Assembly: GCA_016199745.1 (NCBI GenBank)
Contig: JACQFZ010000057.1
Location: 115,680 to 179,679, forward strand
Direction of reading: 5' to 3'
DNA from: Gammaproteobacteria bacterium
GTDB lineage: Bacteria; Pseudomonadota; Gammaproteobacteria; Acidiferrobacterales; Sulfurifustaceae
Length of the DNA stretch: 64,000 nucleotides
Position numbers and translations under genes: made by a program. Below, one piece after another: positions 37,060 through 46,437 of this stretch (the first letter of the stretch is position 1; every line of letters starts with the position of its first letter). The notes under the pieces were generated by a model, which saw only the letters and a program-made list of their open reading frames with translations, did no database searches and was not told the DNA's origin.

Positions 37060-37463
37060 CAGCGAAGCAGCCGAAGGGTTATCACGGCGGCTGCCTATGC
37101 GGCGCGATCCGTTACGAGGCGCGCGGCGAACCGGAGATGGCGCTGCACTGTTATTGCCGGCAATGCCAGCGCACCACCGGCAGCGGCCACGCGCCACAGA
37201 TCGTATTCGCGAAGAAGGCAGTGTTCATCACCGGCGAGCTCAAGTTGTACGACACCAAGGCGGACAGCGGCAGCGCCGTGACCAACGGCTTTTGTCCGCG
37301 TTGCGGTAGCCCGATTTTGAAAGAGACCTCGGGCTATCCCGATATCGTTTGCCTGTTCGCCGCCAGCTTGGATGATCCGAGCACGTTCCGGCCGAGTGTT
37401 GTTTATTGGAGTGCCAGCAAACAGCCGTGGGACTATCTCGATCCGATGCTCGAGGTTTGCTAG
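37056..37463 (+). CDS. GFA/CENP-V family zinc protein
   Basis: 135 residues. Zinc ligands are visible in GGCLCGAIRYEA, CYCRQCQRTTG and FCPRCGSPI, the signature of the glutathione-dependent formaldehyde-activating (GFA) fold. Only some members act on S-hydroxymethylglutathione, so the substrate is open. ATG 37056 overlaps the stop of the GST fragment. Confidence 0.9.
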   Translation: MTAKQPKGYHGGCLCGAIRYEARGEPEMALHCYCRQCQRTTGSGHAPQIVFAKKAVFITGELKLYDTKADSGSAVTNGFCPRCGSPILKETSGYPDIVCLFAASLDDPSTFRPSVVYWSASKQPWDYLDPMLEVC

Positions 37464-37508
37464 CACGATGATGGTTACTAGCGTCAAAAAAATAACGAAG
37501 GAGGAATC

Positions 37509-37919
37509 GTGAAACGTCAGTATTGGCTTGGTGTTATTTATTATTTAGTGGGCACGTTTGTCATCGCCTTCCTATGGCATCTCGTCATCTTCAGCGACAA
37601 CTATGAGCAGCTGCATACCCTGCGCGACGATCCCATTATTCCGCTCGGGATGTTGTCGATGGCGATCCAGGGCCTGGTGTTCTCGTGGCTCTATCCGCGG
37701 GTCGCCGGGTCGGCGGCAAAGGCCGGTACCTGGTTGGCGCCGGGATTGATGTTCGGCGCTGTCATGGGATTGTTGTCGTGGTCGTTTACGACGGTGGCCG
37801 ATGCCGCCAAACATCCGATGACGTCGGTGGCGGATTTCGTCTTGCTCGAGACCGGGTTCACCGTGGTGGTGTGGCTGGTCGTTGGGCCGCTAATGGCACT
37901 GGCGCATCGGCGACGTTAA
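37509..37919 (+). CDS. Four-helix integral membrane protein
   Basis: 136 residues with four predicted transmembrane helices (IYYLVGTFVIAFLWHLVIFS; IPLGMLSMAIQGLVFSWLYP; WLAPGLMFGAVMGLLSWSFT; DFVLLETGFTVVVWLVVGPL). I do not recognise a named family with confidence; it resembles small DUF1761/DUF2177-type membrane proteins. A GGAGGA site precedes ATG... at 37509 reads GTG AAA CGT in the sequence, so the start codon is GTG. It is the last gene before the REP/RAYT locus. Confidence 0.75.
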   Translation: MKRQYWLGVIYYLVGTFVIAFLWHLVIFSDNYEQLHTLRDDPIIPLGMLSMAIQGLVFSWLYPRVAGSAAKAGTWLAPGLMFGAVMGLLSWSFTTVADAAKHPMTSVADFVLLETGFTVVVWLVVGPLMALAHRRR

Positions 37920-37934
37920 CCAGAGATGATGAAA

Positions 37935-37984
37935 CGGCGGACAAGTCCGCCCTACATTATTGTGTAGGGCGGACTTGTCCGCCG
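37935..37984. repeat. REP palindrome left of the RAYT gene
   Basis: Two 22-base arms of the type CGGCGGACAAGTCCGCCCTACA, exact complements, with a 6-base loop; each arm is itself partly palindromic (GGCGGAC..GTCCGCC). It lies 28 bases before the RAYT gene. Confidence 0.9.
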
Positions 37985-38011
37985 TTCATACAGTAAGGAG
38001 AGAGTGTTGGG

Positions 38012-38560
38012 ATGCCAAACTATCGGCGCGCGACGACTGTAGGTGCAACTTACTTTTTCACAGTCACTACGCATCGCCGGCAACCGCTTTTTGCGCATGA
38101 AGTAGCAAGGCGTACGCTGCGTGAATCAATCGGTGCTGTGAGGAAGCAACACCCATTTCAAATCGATGCTTGGGTCCTGCTGCCTGACCATTTGCATTGT
38201 TTGTGGACGATGCCGGAAGGGGACGCCGATTTTTCTCTGCGTTGGTCGCTGATTAAGCAAGGTACGAGCAAGCAGTGCGCGACAATGCTAATTGACCATA
38301 GCCTGCTAACACCAACACAACAAAAAAACGGTGAACTCGGATTTTGGCAGCGACGGTTTTGGGAACATCAAATTCGAGATGAAGCAGATTTTGAGCGGCA
38401 CGCGGATTATATTCATTGGAATCCCGTTAAGCATGGGCTCGTGAGGTCTCCCGGGGAATGGGCGTATTCAACATTTCGACGGTACGTCGAGCACGGGGCA
38501 TATCCGGAAGATTGGGCGATCGCGAGCCGTCGCGAGGACGCTGAGAGTTTTGGAGAATGA
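38012..38560 (+). CDS. REP-associated tyrosine transposase (RAYT)
   Basis: 182 residues of the Y1/HUH superfamily (IS200-like). Seen: N-terminal YRRATTVGATYFFTVTTHRR, the HUH-type metal motif DHLHCLWTMPEGD, FWQRRFWEHQIRDEADF and the catalytic-tyrosine helix HADYIHWNPVKHGLV. RAYTs nick and move REP palindromes. The gene is flanked on both sides by related palindromes (37935-37984 and 38561-38640), so the locus looks complete and is probably the source of REP copies in this genome. Confidence 0.95.
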   Translation: MPNYRRATTVGATYFFTVTTHRRQPLFAHEVARRTLRESIGAVRKQHPFQIDAWVLLPDHLHCLWTMPEGDADFSLRWSLIKQGTSKQCATMLIDHSLLTPTQQKNGELGFWQRRFWEHQIRDEADFERHADYIHWNPVKHGLVRSPGEWAYSTFRRYVEHGAYPEDWAIASRREDAESFGE

Positions 38561-38640
38561 ACGGCGGACTTGCCCACCGCTCGAAGTGTTTTCTTTAGTT
38601 TTTTAGTGCAAAAAAATAGAGCGGACATAGTCCGCCCTAT
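38561..38640. repeat. REP sequences right of the RAYT gene
   Basis: ACGGCGGACTTGCCCACCGC at about 38560-38580 and the palindrome ATAGAGCGGACATAGTCCGC continuing CCTAT at about 38616-38640 share the GGCGGACxxxGTCCGCC core of the left REP. They are more diverged than the left copy. Confidence 0.8.
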
Positions 38641-38660
38641 CTGTCGCCTAGCGTAGGTGA

Positions 38661-40481
38661 TTAACCCGCCGCTGCGCGCTCGACCCGCTTGCGGTCGGTT
38701 TCCTTCAAGAAACGTTTACGGACACGCAGGAAGTTCGGCGTGACTTCGACCAACTCGTCGTCGTCGATAAACTCGAGCGCCTGCTCGAGCGACAGTTTGA
38801 TCGGCGGTACGAGGATGATGTTCTCGTCCGAGCCCGACGCGCGCATGTTGGTCAGCTGCTTACCCTTCATCGCGTTGACCACGAGGTCGTTGTCGCGCGA
38901 GTGGATGCCGATGACCATGCCTTCGTATAGCTCTTCGCCCGGGCCGATCAACATGCGGCCGCGTTCCTGCAAGCTGAACAGCGAGTAGGCGACGCTGGCG
39001 CCGACGCCGTTGGCGATGAGCACGCCGTTGATGCGGTTCTTGATCTCGCCCTTCTTCATCGGACCGTAATGGTCGAACACGTGGTACAGCAGACCGGTGC
39101 CGGCGGTGGCGGTCAAGAACTCGGTTTGAAAGCCGATCAATCCGCGCGCCGGAATCATATATTCCAAACGCACGCGGCCTTGGCCGTCCGGCTCCATGTT
39201 CAGCAGGTCGCCTTTGCGGGCGCCGAGCTTTTCCATGATCGAGCCTTGGTGCACGGCTTCGATGTCGACCGTCACTTGCTCGTACGGCTCATGCTTCTCG
39301 CCGTCGACTTCCTTGATGATGACCTGTGGACGCGACACCGCGAGCTCGAAGCCTTCGCGACGCATGGTTTCGATCAGCACCGATAGATGCAACTCGCCAC
39401 GGCCGGAGACTTTGAACTTGTCGGGCGACTCGCCCGGCTCGACGCGCAGCGCAACGTTGTGGATCAGCTCGCGTTCCAGGCGTTCTTTAATATTGCGTGA
39501 GGTGACGTATTTGCCATCCTGACCGGCGAACGGTGAGTTGTTCACTTCGAACGTCATGCTGACGGTCGGTTCGTCGACCGTCAGCTCCGGTAGCAGCTCG
39601 ACGTGATCCGGTTCGCAGAACATGTCGGAGATGCGCGGCATTTCGATGCCGGTGATGGCGATGATGTCGCCAGCGGAGGCTTCTTGCACTTCATGGCGAT
39701 CAAGGCCGAGGAAGCCGAGCACCTGCAGCACGCGACCATTGCGTACGTTGCCGGAATGATCGGCGACCGAAACTAGCTGGTTTGGCTTCACGCGGCCGCG
39801 CTTGATGCGGCCGACGGCGATGGCGCCGACGTAGCTCGAGTAGTCGAGGTTCGATACCTGCATCTGGAACGGACCTTCGAGGTCGACGTCCGGCGCCGGC
39901 ACGTGCTTCAAAATGGTTTCGAACAACGGCGTCATGTCGCCGCCGTTGGTGTCTTCCGTGAGGCCGGCGTAGCCGTTCAGCGCCGAGGCGTAGACGACCG
40001 GGAAGTCGAGCTGTTCTTCGGTCGCGCCGAGGCGAAAGAACAGATCGAAAGTTTGATCGAGCACCCAGCTCGGACGTGCACCCGGGCGGTCGATTTTATT
40101 AATGACAACGATCGGGCGCAGGCCGTGGGCGAACGCCTTCTTCGTCACGAAGCGTGTCTGCGGCATTGGGCCGTCAACCGCATCGACCAGCAACAACACC
40201 GAGTCGACCATCGACAACACGCGCTCCACTTCACCGCCGAAGTCGGCGTGACCGGGGGTGTCGACGATGTTGATGCGATAGTCGCGCCAACGGATGGAGG
40301 TGTTCTTCGCCAGGATCGTGATGCCGCGTTCTTTTTCGAGCGCGTTCGAATCCATGACGCAGGTGCCCATTTCTTTACGGGCATCGAAGGTGCCGGACTG
40401 CTGCAGCAATTTGTCGACGAGCGTGGTTTTGCCGTGGTCGACGTGAGCAATAATCGCAATGTTGCGTAAGTTTTGAATCAC
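38661..40481 (-). CDS. typA: Translational GTPase TypA (BipA)
   Basis: 606 residues. It is a ribosome-associated GTPase of the EF-G class involved in 50S assembly and stress or cold adaptation. Seen: [20 protein letters not shown] (G1), [10 protein letters not shown] (G2), [15 protein letters not shown] (G3), [10 protein letters not shown] (G4), then EF-Tu domain II, EF-G domains III and V, and the TypA C-terminal domain ending [14 protein letters not shown]. The start is GTG 40481 ([10 protein letters not shown]), as in homologues; no nearby ATG is available. Single-gene unit. Confidence 0.97.
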   Translation of the reverse strand: MIQNLRNIAIIAHVDHGKTTLVDKLLQQSGTFDARKEMGTCVMDSNALEKERGITILAKNTSIRWRDYRINIVDTPGHADFGGEVERVLSMVDSVLLLVDAVDGPMPQTRFVTKKAFAHGLRPIVVINKIDRPGARPSWVLDQTFDLFFRLGATEEQLDFPVVYASALNGYAGLTEDTNGGDMTPLFETILKHVPAPDVDLEGPFQMQVSNLDYSSYVGAIAVGRIKRGRVKPNQLVSVADHSGNVRNGRVLQVLGFLGLDRHEVQEASAGDIIAITGIEMPRISDMFCEPDHVELLPELTVDEPTVSMTFEVNNSPFAGQDGKYVTSRNIKERLERELIHNVALRVEPGESPDKFKVSGRGELHLSVLIETMRREGFELAVSRPQVIIKEVDGEKHEPYEQVTVDIEAVHQGSIMEKLGARKGDLLNMEPDGQGRVRLEYMIPARGLIGFQTEFLTATAGTGLLYHVFDHYGPMKKGEIKNRINGVLIANGVGASVAYSLFSLQERGRMLIGPGEELYEGMVIGIHSRDNDLVVNAMKGKQLTNMRASGSDENIILVPPIKLSLEQALEFIDDDELVEVTPNFLRVRKRFLKETDRKRVERAAAG

Positions 40482-40604
40482 GGGAGTTCGCTGGAAGTGG
40501 GTAGGGGGTCGGGCAAAAGGTCGGGCATTATACAGCAAGCCGCGTTACAGGCTATCGAAACCGACGAATTGACTTATCGGCCGAGAACGCCCCATAACGG
40601 TGCA

Positions 40605-41498
40605 TTATTGCCGCGTGGAAGGGGTGTCGGCCGGCGCTGGATCGGTAAAGAGCTGGGCGGCATCGATCGGGTCGAATTCGTATTTAGCCCCGCAAAACTC
40701 GCATTCCGCCTGCACATTGCCGCGTTCCTGCAGGATCGACTCGACCTCCGTCTGCCCCATCATCCGCAATACCCCTTCGACCCGATCGCGTGAGCAGGAG
40801 CAGCGGAAGCTCAGCGGTTGCCGGGCGAATAAGCGTACGTCTTCTTCGTGGTACAGCCGGTGCAGAAGGTCAGGCACCGGCAGCAACAGTAATTCTTCAC
40901 GCGTTAGCGTCGCGCCTAAGTGTACCGCCCGGTCCCAGGCATCGGCGTCTTCGAACGGTGTGTCCGGTAATTTTTGCAGAAGCATGCCGGCCGCCTGCGT
41001 GCTATCGGTAACCAGCCACAGTCGTGTATCCAATTGCTCCGATTGCGCGAAGTAATGTTCCAGCGCCGCCGCCACGGAGCCGCCTTGCAACGTTACGATA
41101 CCCTGGTAGCGCTCGCGCGAACCGTCGGGATCGATTGTGATGGCAAACTGACCGCGGCCGACGAGTTGCTCCAGCGGCGCCGGCGTCACGTCGCCTTGCC
41201 ATTGCGCGATAGCGCGCATGACGCCGCTCTCCGAGCATTCAGCCATCGCCAACGTGATCGGTCCGTCGCCTTGGATTTGCATGATCAGCCGGCCTTCGAA
41301 CTTGAGCGTTGAAGCGAGCAATGCCGTCGCCGCCATCATCTCGCCCAAGATCTCGCGTATCGCCGGTGGATAGTCGCGCCGGTCGAGCACCGCGCGGTAA
41401 GTGGCGTCTAAGCGCACGATCTCGCCGCGGATGGGCGCCCCTTCGAAAACGAAGCGCTGCAAATTATCGTGCTGATGTAACTGTGAATCGTCGCTCAT
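40605..41498 (-). CDS. hslO: Redox-regulated chaperone Hsp33
   Basis: 297 residues. It is a cytoplasmic holdase activated by oxidation. N-terminal domain MSDDSQLHQHDNLQRFVFEG matches E. coli HslO; the C-terminal zinc redox switch is RCSCSRDRVEGVL with CEFCGAKYEF (CxC and CxxC). ATG 41498 by homology. The gene is separated from typA by about 120 bases and is divergent from sixA. Confidence 0.96.
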   Translation of the reverse strand: MSDDSQLHQHDNLQRFVFEGAPIRGEIVRLDATYRAVLDRRDYPPAIREILGEMMAATALLASTLKFEGRLIMQIQGDGPITLAMAECSESGVMRAIAQWQGDVTPAPLEQLVGRGQFAITIDPDGSRERYQGIVTLQGGSVAAALEHYFAQSEQLDTRLWLVTDSTQAAGMLLQKLPDTPFEDADAWDRAVHLGATLTREELLLLPVPDLLHRLYHEEDVRLFARQPLSFRCSCSRDRVEGVLRMMGQTEVESILQERGNVQAECEFCGAKYEFDPIDAAQLFTDPAPADTPSTRQ

Positions 41499-41551
41499 TA
41501 GTATTAAGTCTAACAAATAACTCGCCGGTCATTTGTTAGACTCTTTCTTAT

Positions 41552-42055
41552 ATGAAGCTACTCTTAATTCGTCATGCCAAGGCAGAAGAGCGTGCCTTTA
41601 GTCTGTTTTCTACAGACAACGATGCCGCACGTCGTTTATCCGACGAAGGTCGGAAGAGCATGCGTAAATATGCCAAAGGCCTGCGCCAAATCGTCCCTAC
41701 CATCGACGTACTAGCCACCAGTCCATTACTGCGCGCGCACGAAACTGCCGAGATCGTCGCCGACGCTTTCGCGTGCGATGCTCTTATCGAAGTGCCGGCA
41801 TTGGCACCGAGCGGTTCGGCAGCAGAAGTCGTCGAATGGTTGAAGCAGCAGGCACCGGGCGTGACGGTAGTATTGGTCGGTCATGAGCCGAACTTGGGCA
41901 GCCTGGTCGATTGGCTGCTTACCGGTCGCGAAACGGGTTTCATCGATTTCAAAAAAGGTGGTGCTTGTTTGATTGAATTTCCGGCACGCGCCGCGCCTGG
42001 TACTGGCAAGCTCCAGTGGTTAGCGCCGCCGTCACTGTTGCGGCGATTGGTTTAG
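41552..42055 (+). CDS. sixA: Phosphohistidine phosphatase SixA
   Basis: 167 residues of the histidine phosphatase superfamily. LLLIRHAKAEE carries the nucleophilic His; TSPLLRAHETAEIV and VVLVGHEPNLGSLVDWLLTG supply the other catalytic residues (Arg and the second His). SixA removes phosphate from phosphohistidine in HPt or PtsO/NPr proteins. Divergent from hslO with 53 bases between starts. Confidence 0.94.
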   Translation: MKLLLIRHAKAEERAFSLFSTDNDAARRLSDEGRKSMRKYAKGLRQIVPTIDVLATSPLLRAHETAEIVADAFACDALIEVPALAPSGSAAEVVEWLKQQAPGVTVVLVGHEPNLGSLVDWLLTGRETGFIDFKKGGACLIEFPARAAPGTGKLQWLAPPSLLRRLV

Positions 42056-42221
42056 CTGTTGGCGGCGAGTAGACAACAGCGCCACGAACTATCGCCATGG
42101 CTGACGCACGTGGAATCGAGCAGCGGATAGCGCTGCTGTAAGCAGCGCAATATCGAGATCGCTCGATACGAGCCGTTGTACATCGAGATAGCCGCTACAC
42201 CGTGTAAATCGGTGTCCTCCC

Positions 42222-43274
42222 TTACAGCCGCTCGGGTATTGTCTGGTTCGCGCGCGCCCGCCTGTTGGTGGGTGGTATCGACGCCGCCCGCAAATGCGAT
42301 AAAAATTGTTCGGTGCACGTGCCCCAGGTGTATTGCAACGCTGCCGCCCGGCAACGTTGTGGATCGAGCGCTAATGCTTTAATTGCCGCTTTACGTAAAT
42401 CCTCATCGAGCCAACCGGTAACACTGTCGTCGATGATGTCGACCGGACCTTGTACCGGGTACGCCGCGACCGGGATGCCGCACGCGAGCGCCTCGATCAG
42501 CACTAACCCGAAAGTGTCGGTGCGACTCGGAAATACGAATACATCGGCGCCGGCGAGATGCTGCGCCAAGGCGTCGCCCTCTTTGAAGCCTGGGAACAGC
42601 ACGTCCGGATATTTGCGTTTGAGCATTTCCAAATCCGGGCCGCCGCCGACCACGCACTTACTGCCGGGTAGATCGAGCGTGAGGAACGCCTCGATATTTT
42701 TTTCGACGGCGACGCGACCCATGTACATGAACAGTGGGCGTTTGGTATTGAGCAGTGACTTATCGCGTGGGCGGAATAATTCAGTATCGACACCGCGCGA
42801 CCACATTCCAAGATTCTTGAAGCCCCATTTCGACAAGCGTTGATACAGCGTCGGTGTGGCAACCATGACAGTCGCTGCGCGCCCATGAAACCAACGCATC
42901 ACGCGGTACGACAGCCAAAGCGGGATGCGCGTACGTAGCCACACGTACTCCGGAAACTGCGTATGGAACGAGGTCGTGAAGGGGAAATCATGATCCAAGC
43001 ACCACGCACGGGCGGCAACACCGAGCGGTCCTTCGGTGGAGATATGGACGGCATCGGGGCGCGCGCGGCTGAGTAGCTCGTTCAGTTTGCGCCCGGGAAA
43101 AAGCGACAGGCGAATCTCCGGATAGGTCGGGCAGGCGATCGTGCGAAATCGATCCGGGCCGATGATGTCGACATCGTGGCCGAGCCGCTGCAGCTCGTCG
43201 CGCGTGCGCGCGATCGTGCGGACGACCCCGTTAATCTGCGGGAACCAGGCGTCGGTAACTATGACTATATTCAT
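42222..43274 (-). CDS. Glycosyltransferase family 4 (GtfA/MgtA-like)
   Basis: 350 residues, GT-B fold. N-terminal acceptor domain VIVTDAWFPQINGVVRTIAR with TSFHTQFPEYV; donor-binding domain with FMYMGRVAVEKNIEAFLTLD and the ExxG-type FPSRTDTFGLVLIEALACGIP. It resembles GDP-mannose-dependent alpha-mannosyltransferases and glucuronosyltransferases acting on glycerolipids. It overlaps the LpxH-like gene upstream by 44 bases, and both may act on envelope lipids. Confidence 0.9.
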   Translation of the reverse strand: MNIVIVTDAWFPQINGVVRTIARTRDELQRLGHDVDIIGPDRFRTIACPTYPEIRLSLFPGRKLNELLSRARPDAVHISTEGPLGVAARAWCLDHDFPFTTSFHTQFPEYVWLRTRIPLWLSYRVMRWFHGRAATVMVATPTLYQRLSKWGFKNLGMWSRGVDTELFRPRDKSLLNTKRPLFMYMGRVAVEKNIEAFLTLDLPGSKCVVGGGPDLEMLKRKYPDVLFPGFKEGDALAQHLAGADVFVFPSRTDTFGLVLIEALACGIPVAAYPVQGPVDIIDDSVTGWLDEDLRKAAIKALALDPQRCRAAALQYTWGTCTEQFLSHLRAASIPPTNRRARANQTIPERL

Positions 43275-44055
43275 GGTCAGTTTCTTCCAACAGGTAAACG
43301 CTTTCGTCGGCCCAGTGGACGATGGCGAGGCTGCCGTCGAGCCGTTCGACCAGCGCCGTGCACGACTCCACCCAATCGCCGCAGTTGCCGTACAAGATGT
43401 CGCCGTAGTCTTCGAGCGTCGCTTTGTGAATGTGGCCGCAGATCACGCCGTCGACTTGCCGGCGCTTGGCTTCGTGCACGAGTGCCTGTTCGAAGTGGCT
43501 GATAAAGTTGACGGCGTTTTTGACTTTGTGCTTGAGGAATGCGGCGAGCGACCAATACGGAAAGCCGCAGCGTCGGCGCACCCAGTTGACCCAGCGGTTG
43601 GCCGACAGCAGCACGTCGTACATCCAGCTACCGAGCAGCGCCAGCCACTTGCTGTTGACGACGATGGCGTCGAACTCATCGCCGTGGATCACGAGCAGCT
43701 TGCGACCGTCGGCGGTTTCGTGAATGACATCCTTGACGACGCGTATACCGCCGAACGCACGACCGATATGATCGCGGAACAGCTCGTCGTGATTGCCCGG
43801 TACGTACGTCACCTCGGTTCCGCGCGACGCTTTTTCCATGGCGGTTTGAATGACTTGGTTATGCAGCCGCGGCCAATACCAACCGCCTTTGAGATTCCAG
43901 AAATCGACGATGTCGCCGACCAGGTAGAGGCGCGTCGAGTCGGTGTGCTGCAGGAAGTCGAGGAGATACTCGGCCTTGCAGGCACGTGTGCCGAGATGAA
44001 CGTCAGATATCCATATCGAGCGAAAGCGCAACGGTTCCATAGACGTCACTCTCAT
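43231..44055 (-). CDS. UDP-2,3-diacylglucosamine diphosphatase-family metallophosphatase (LpxH-like)
   Basis: 274 residues. Calcineurin-like motifs: ISDVHLGTRACKAEYLLDFL (DxH), LVGDIVDFWNL (GDxxD), VPGNHDEL (GNHD), VIHGDEFD and ICGHIHKA (GHxH). Members remove UMP from UDP-diacylglucosamine in lipid A synthesis, but this longer subgroup is often a second LpxH-like enzyme coupled to a GT4 gene, as here. ATG 44055 is used; ATG 44040 is an alternative. The promoter region is shared with dgkA. Confidence 0.88.
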   Translation of the reverse strand: MRVTSMEPLRFRSIWISDVHLGTRACKAEYLLDFLQHTDSTRLYLVGDIVDFWNLKGGWYWPRLHNQVIQTAMEKASRGTEVTYVPGNHDELFRDHIGRAFGGIRVVKDVIHETADGRKLLVIHGDEFDAIVVNSKWLALLGSWMYDVLLSANRWVNWVRRRCGFPYWSLAAFLKHKVKNAVNFISHFEQALVHEAKRRQVDGVICGHIHKATLEDYGDILYGNCGDWVESCTALVERLDGSLAIVHWADESVYLLEETDHEYSHSYRRLVPAD

Positions 44056-44115
44056 TTTTGCCCACTAGACTATGACGCACGGTCATGAAACATTTTTTGC
44101 GGGCAGATGATTTCG

Positions 44116-44150
44116 GAGTCATCGTTTTGTCACGGCCGTGTCATTAAGAT
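44116..44150 (+). promoter_or_regulatory. Pho box upstream of dgkA-ppx
   Basis: Three 7-mers in 11-base phase, GAGTCAT-N4-TTGTCAC-N4-GTGTCAT (44116-44144), match the PhoB repeat CTGTCAT/C. If the first two form the core box, TAAGAT (44145-44150) lies 11 bases beyond as the -10, the usual PhoB-dependent spacing. It lies about 30 bases before the dgkA ATG. Confidence 0.65.
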
Positions 44151-44177
44151 GGCGTGGCCGCAAAATAAGGAACGCTT

Positions 44178-44570
44178 ATGCCGTTGCTAACGAAGATCAT
44201 TGCCAGCTTGGGTGACATCGAACGATTGATTAACGCGTTGCGTTACGCGGTTCAGGGGATACGGGCGGCGCTACAGGAGGAGGCGGCGTTTCGGCAGGAA
44301 GTCGCATTATTTTTTATTCTGGCGCCGTTGGGAGCTTGGCTTGGCGACAACGGCATCGAGCGGATACTCCTGATCGGTAGCTTGTTTATTGTCATGATCG
44401 TCGAGTTGTTGAACTCGGCGATCGAGGCAACGGTCGATCGTATCGGCGAAGACCGGCACAAGCTTTCCGGCCGCGCCAAGGACATGGGCTCGGCGGCAGT
44501 GTTGTTGTCGGTGTTTCTGGTAATCCTCACCTGGGGGCTGGTCTTGTTCGATCACCTGTCCAGCGGTTAG
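44178..44570 (+). CDS. dgkA: Diacylglycerol kinase
   Basis: 130 residues, three transmembrane helices. It phosphorylates diacylglycerol to phosphatidic acid, recycling lipid from envelope glycan synthesis. Conserved: GIRAALQEEAAFRQEVALFF, the catalytic helix VELLNSAIEATVDRIGEDRH and KDMGSAAVLLS. AAGGA precedes ATG 44178. It lies 32 bases before ppx and probably shares its transcript and the Pho box. Confidence 0.95.
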   Translation: MPLLTKIIASLGDIERLINALRYAVQGIRAALQEEAAFRQEVALFFILAPLGAWLGDNGIERILLIGSLFIVMIVELLNSAIEATVDRIGEDRHKLSGRAKDMGSAAVLLSVFLVILTWGLVLFDHLSSG

Positions 44571-44601
44571 ATTCGCAGTAGGTGATGACAGGAATATCGC
44601 G

Positions 44602-46143
44602 GTGCCGCTGAAGGCCTTAGAGCTCGACCCTTTAACCGAGAACCTGCAGCAGCCGGTGCCGTCGCTGATCGCCGCAATCGATCTCGGCTCGAACAGTTTC
44701 CACTTAGTGGTCGCCCGTATCGAGCACGGTCAAGTGCGTGTTATCGATCGTTTGCAGGAAATGGTGCGGCTGGGCGGCGCGCTCGATGCGCGCAATCGGT
44801 TGACCAAAACCACCAGCCGGCGTGCGCTCGAATGCCTACAACGGTTCGGCGAGCGCCTGCGTGGCTTGCCGTCGGAGGCGGTGCGCGTGGTCGGCACCGA
44901 CACCTTGCGGCGTGCGCGCAACAGCGAACCGTTTCTGGTAGCGGCGCAGAAGGCGCTGGGCCATCCGATCGAGATCGTCTCCGGCCAAGAAGAGGCACGA
45001 CTCATCTACCAAGGCGTCGCTCACCACTTACCCAACACCGACAAGCGACGGTTGGTGATCGATATCGGCGGCGGTAGTACCGAGTTGATCCTCGGTGTCG
45101 GTGTCATGCCGCAGCTCGCCGAAAGCTTGTCGCTCGGTTGCGTCAGCCTGAACCGCGCTTACTTCGCTAACGGTCGGATAAACGCCAAGGCGATGCGCGC
45201 CGCCTCGACTGCCGCCCGGCTTGAGTGCAAACCCATCGAAGCGCAATTTCGGGCGCATGGCTGGGACGAGGCCTACGGCAGTTCCGGCGCGATCCGTGCG
45301 ATGGCCGCGGTGGTGCAGAGTCAGAAGTGGGTTGAGCCGGACGAAGGTATCACTGCCGCCGCGCTCGAAAAATTAACCGACAGAATTACCGCCGCCGGCC
45401 ACGCGCGTGCGTTCGATATGCCGGGTTTGAGTGCCGAGCGCGCGCCGGTGTTTGCCGCCGGTGTCGTCATCCTGCGCGCCGTATTTCAGGCACTCGATCT
45501 CAAGCGTTTGCAGGTATCGGCGAGCGGATTACGCGAAGGCATATTGCACGATCTGCTCGGTCGCTTACGTCACGAAGACGCGCGCGAGCAGACGGTGCAG
45601 GCGCTCGGCAGTCGGTATCACATCGATACTGCCCAAGCTGAGCGCGTCGCCCGTACGGTCGACGAGTGCGTCGCCCAAGTGAAGCACGCTTGGGAGCTAG
45701 ACGACGACGCGGCGCGGTTGCTCGGTTGGGCGGCGCGGTTGCATGAGCTCGGCTTGGCAGTCGCCCACAGTAAATATCATCATCACGGCGCCTATCTATT
45801 GGCGAATTCCGATCTCCCTGGTTTTGCCCGCGAGCAGCAGCAGCTGTTAGCGGTGTTAGTGCGCAGTCATCGCCGGCGGTTTCCTATCGAAGCGTTCGAG
45901 ACGTTACCGCGACGCAGCGGCAAACGCGCGCGGCAAATGGCTGCAATGTTGCGGTTGGCGGTGCTACTCAATCGCGGCCGTACCGACGCGCCACTACCGC
46001 GCGCTCGGCTGCGCGCCGATAAGCGTCGGTTATCATTGCGTTTTCCGGCCGGTTGGTTGGCGCACAATCCGCTGACGGCGGCGGATTTGGCACAAGAAGC
46101 GCGTTATTTGCGGGTAGCTAAGTTGCAGCTCAACTTCGATTGA
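44602..46143 (+). CDS. ppx: Exopolyphosphatase
   Basis: 513 residues of the Ppx/GppA actin-like ATPase fold. PHOSPHATE 1 motif AAIDLGSNSFHLVVARI, VVGTDTLRRARN, GQEEARLIYQGVAHHL, the P-loop-like VIDIGGGSTELILG, and a C-terminal HD-like domain (WAARLHELGLAVAHSKYHHH). It releases phosphate from the ends of polyphosphate. The start is GTG 44602; the first 20 residues are variable. ppk1 lies 2.5 kb away in the opposite direction. Confidence 0.95.
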   Translation: MPLKALELDPLTENLQQPVPSLIAAIDLGSNSFHLVVARIEHGQVRVIDRLQEMVRLGGALDARNRLTKTTSRRALECLQRFGERLRGLPSEAVRVVGTDTLRRARNSEPFLVAAQKALGHPIEIVSGQEEARLIYQGVAHHLPNTDKRRLVIDIGGGSTELILGVGVMPQLAESLSLGCVSLNRAYFANGRINAKAMRAASTAARLECKPIEAQFRAHGWDEAYGSSGAIRAMAAVVQSQKWVEPDEGITAAALEKLTDRITAAGHARAFDMPGLSAERAPVFAAGVVILRAVFQALDLKRLQVSASGLREGILHDLLGRLRHEDAREQTVQALGSRYHIDTAQAERVARTVDECVAQVKHAWELDDDAARLLGWAARLHELGLAVAHSKYHHHGAYLLANSDLPGFAREQQQLLAVLVRSHRRRFPIEAFETLPRRSGKRARQMAAMLRLAVLLNRGRTDAPLPRARLRADKRRLSLRFPAGWLAHNPLTAADLAQEARYLRVAKLQLNFD

Positions 46144-46437
46144 CACAGTATTAGTGCTGGTCCTACTGGCATTTACTCGGTAATTTCCTGCCCGTCGTTG
46201 TAACCTCGCAAAAAGACATTTGTGCCTGTCTTCATCGTTATTTAGCTAGAACTCTCTCGACCTTGGCCATCGGCGGCGACGGAACTGGGTATTGCGCCGA
46301 TAAGCGTCGTAAGAGATCAGGCGTAGTGCTCCTTAAAATAGCCAGTTAGTTTTAGGCTCAATGGGCAGGCGATAGTGCGCGAGGGACCGACACTTCTGTT
46401 GGTCCTTTATTTTTTTGGGCGGCGCTAAATTTCACTG
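46144..46437. other. ppx to AraC-type gene intergenic region
   Basis: No protein-coding frame is supported. The only clear structure is the terminator at 46383-46416, which is 240 bases after ppx and 22 bases before the next start. That position would suit the end of a small RNA or of a leader transcript; a promoter for such an RNA could not be fixed. Confidence 0.4.
46383..46416 (+). terminator. Intrinsic terminator before the AraC-type gene
   Basis: GGACCGACA-CTTC-TGTTGGTCC forms a nine-pair stem with one wobble pair, followed by TTTATTTTTTT. Confidence 0.85.
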
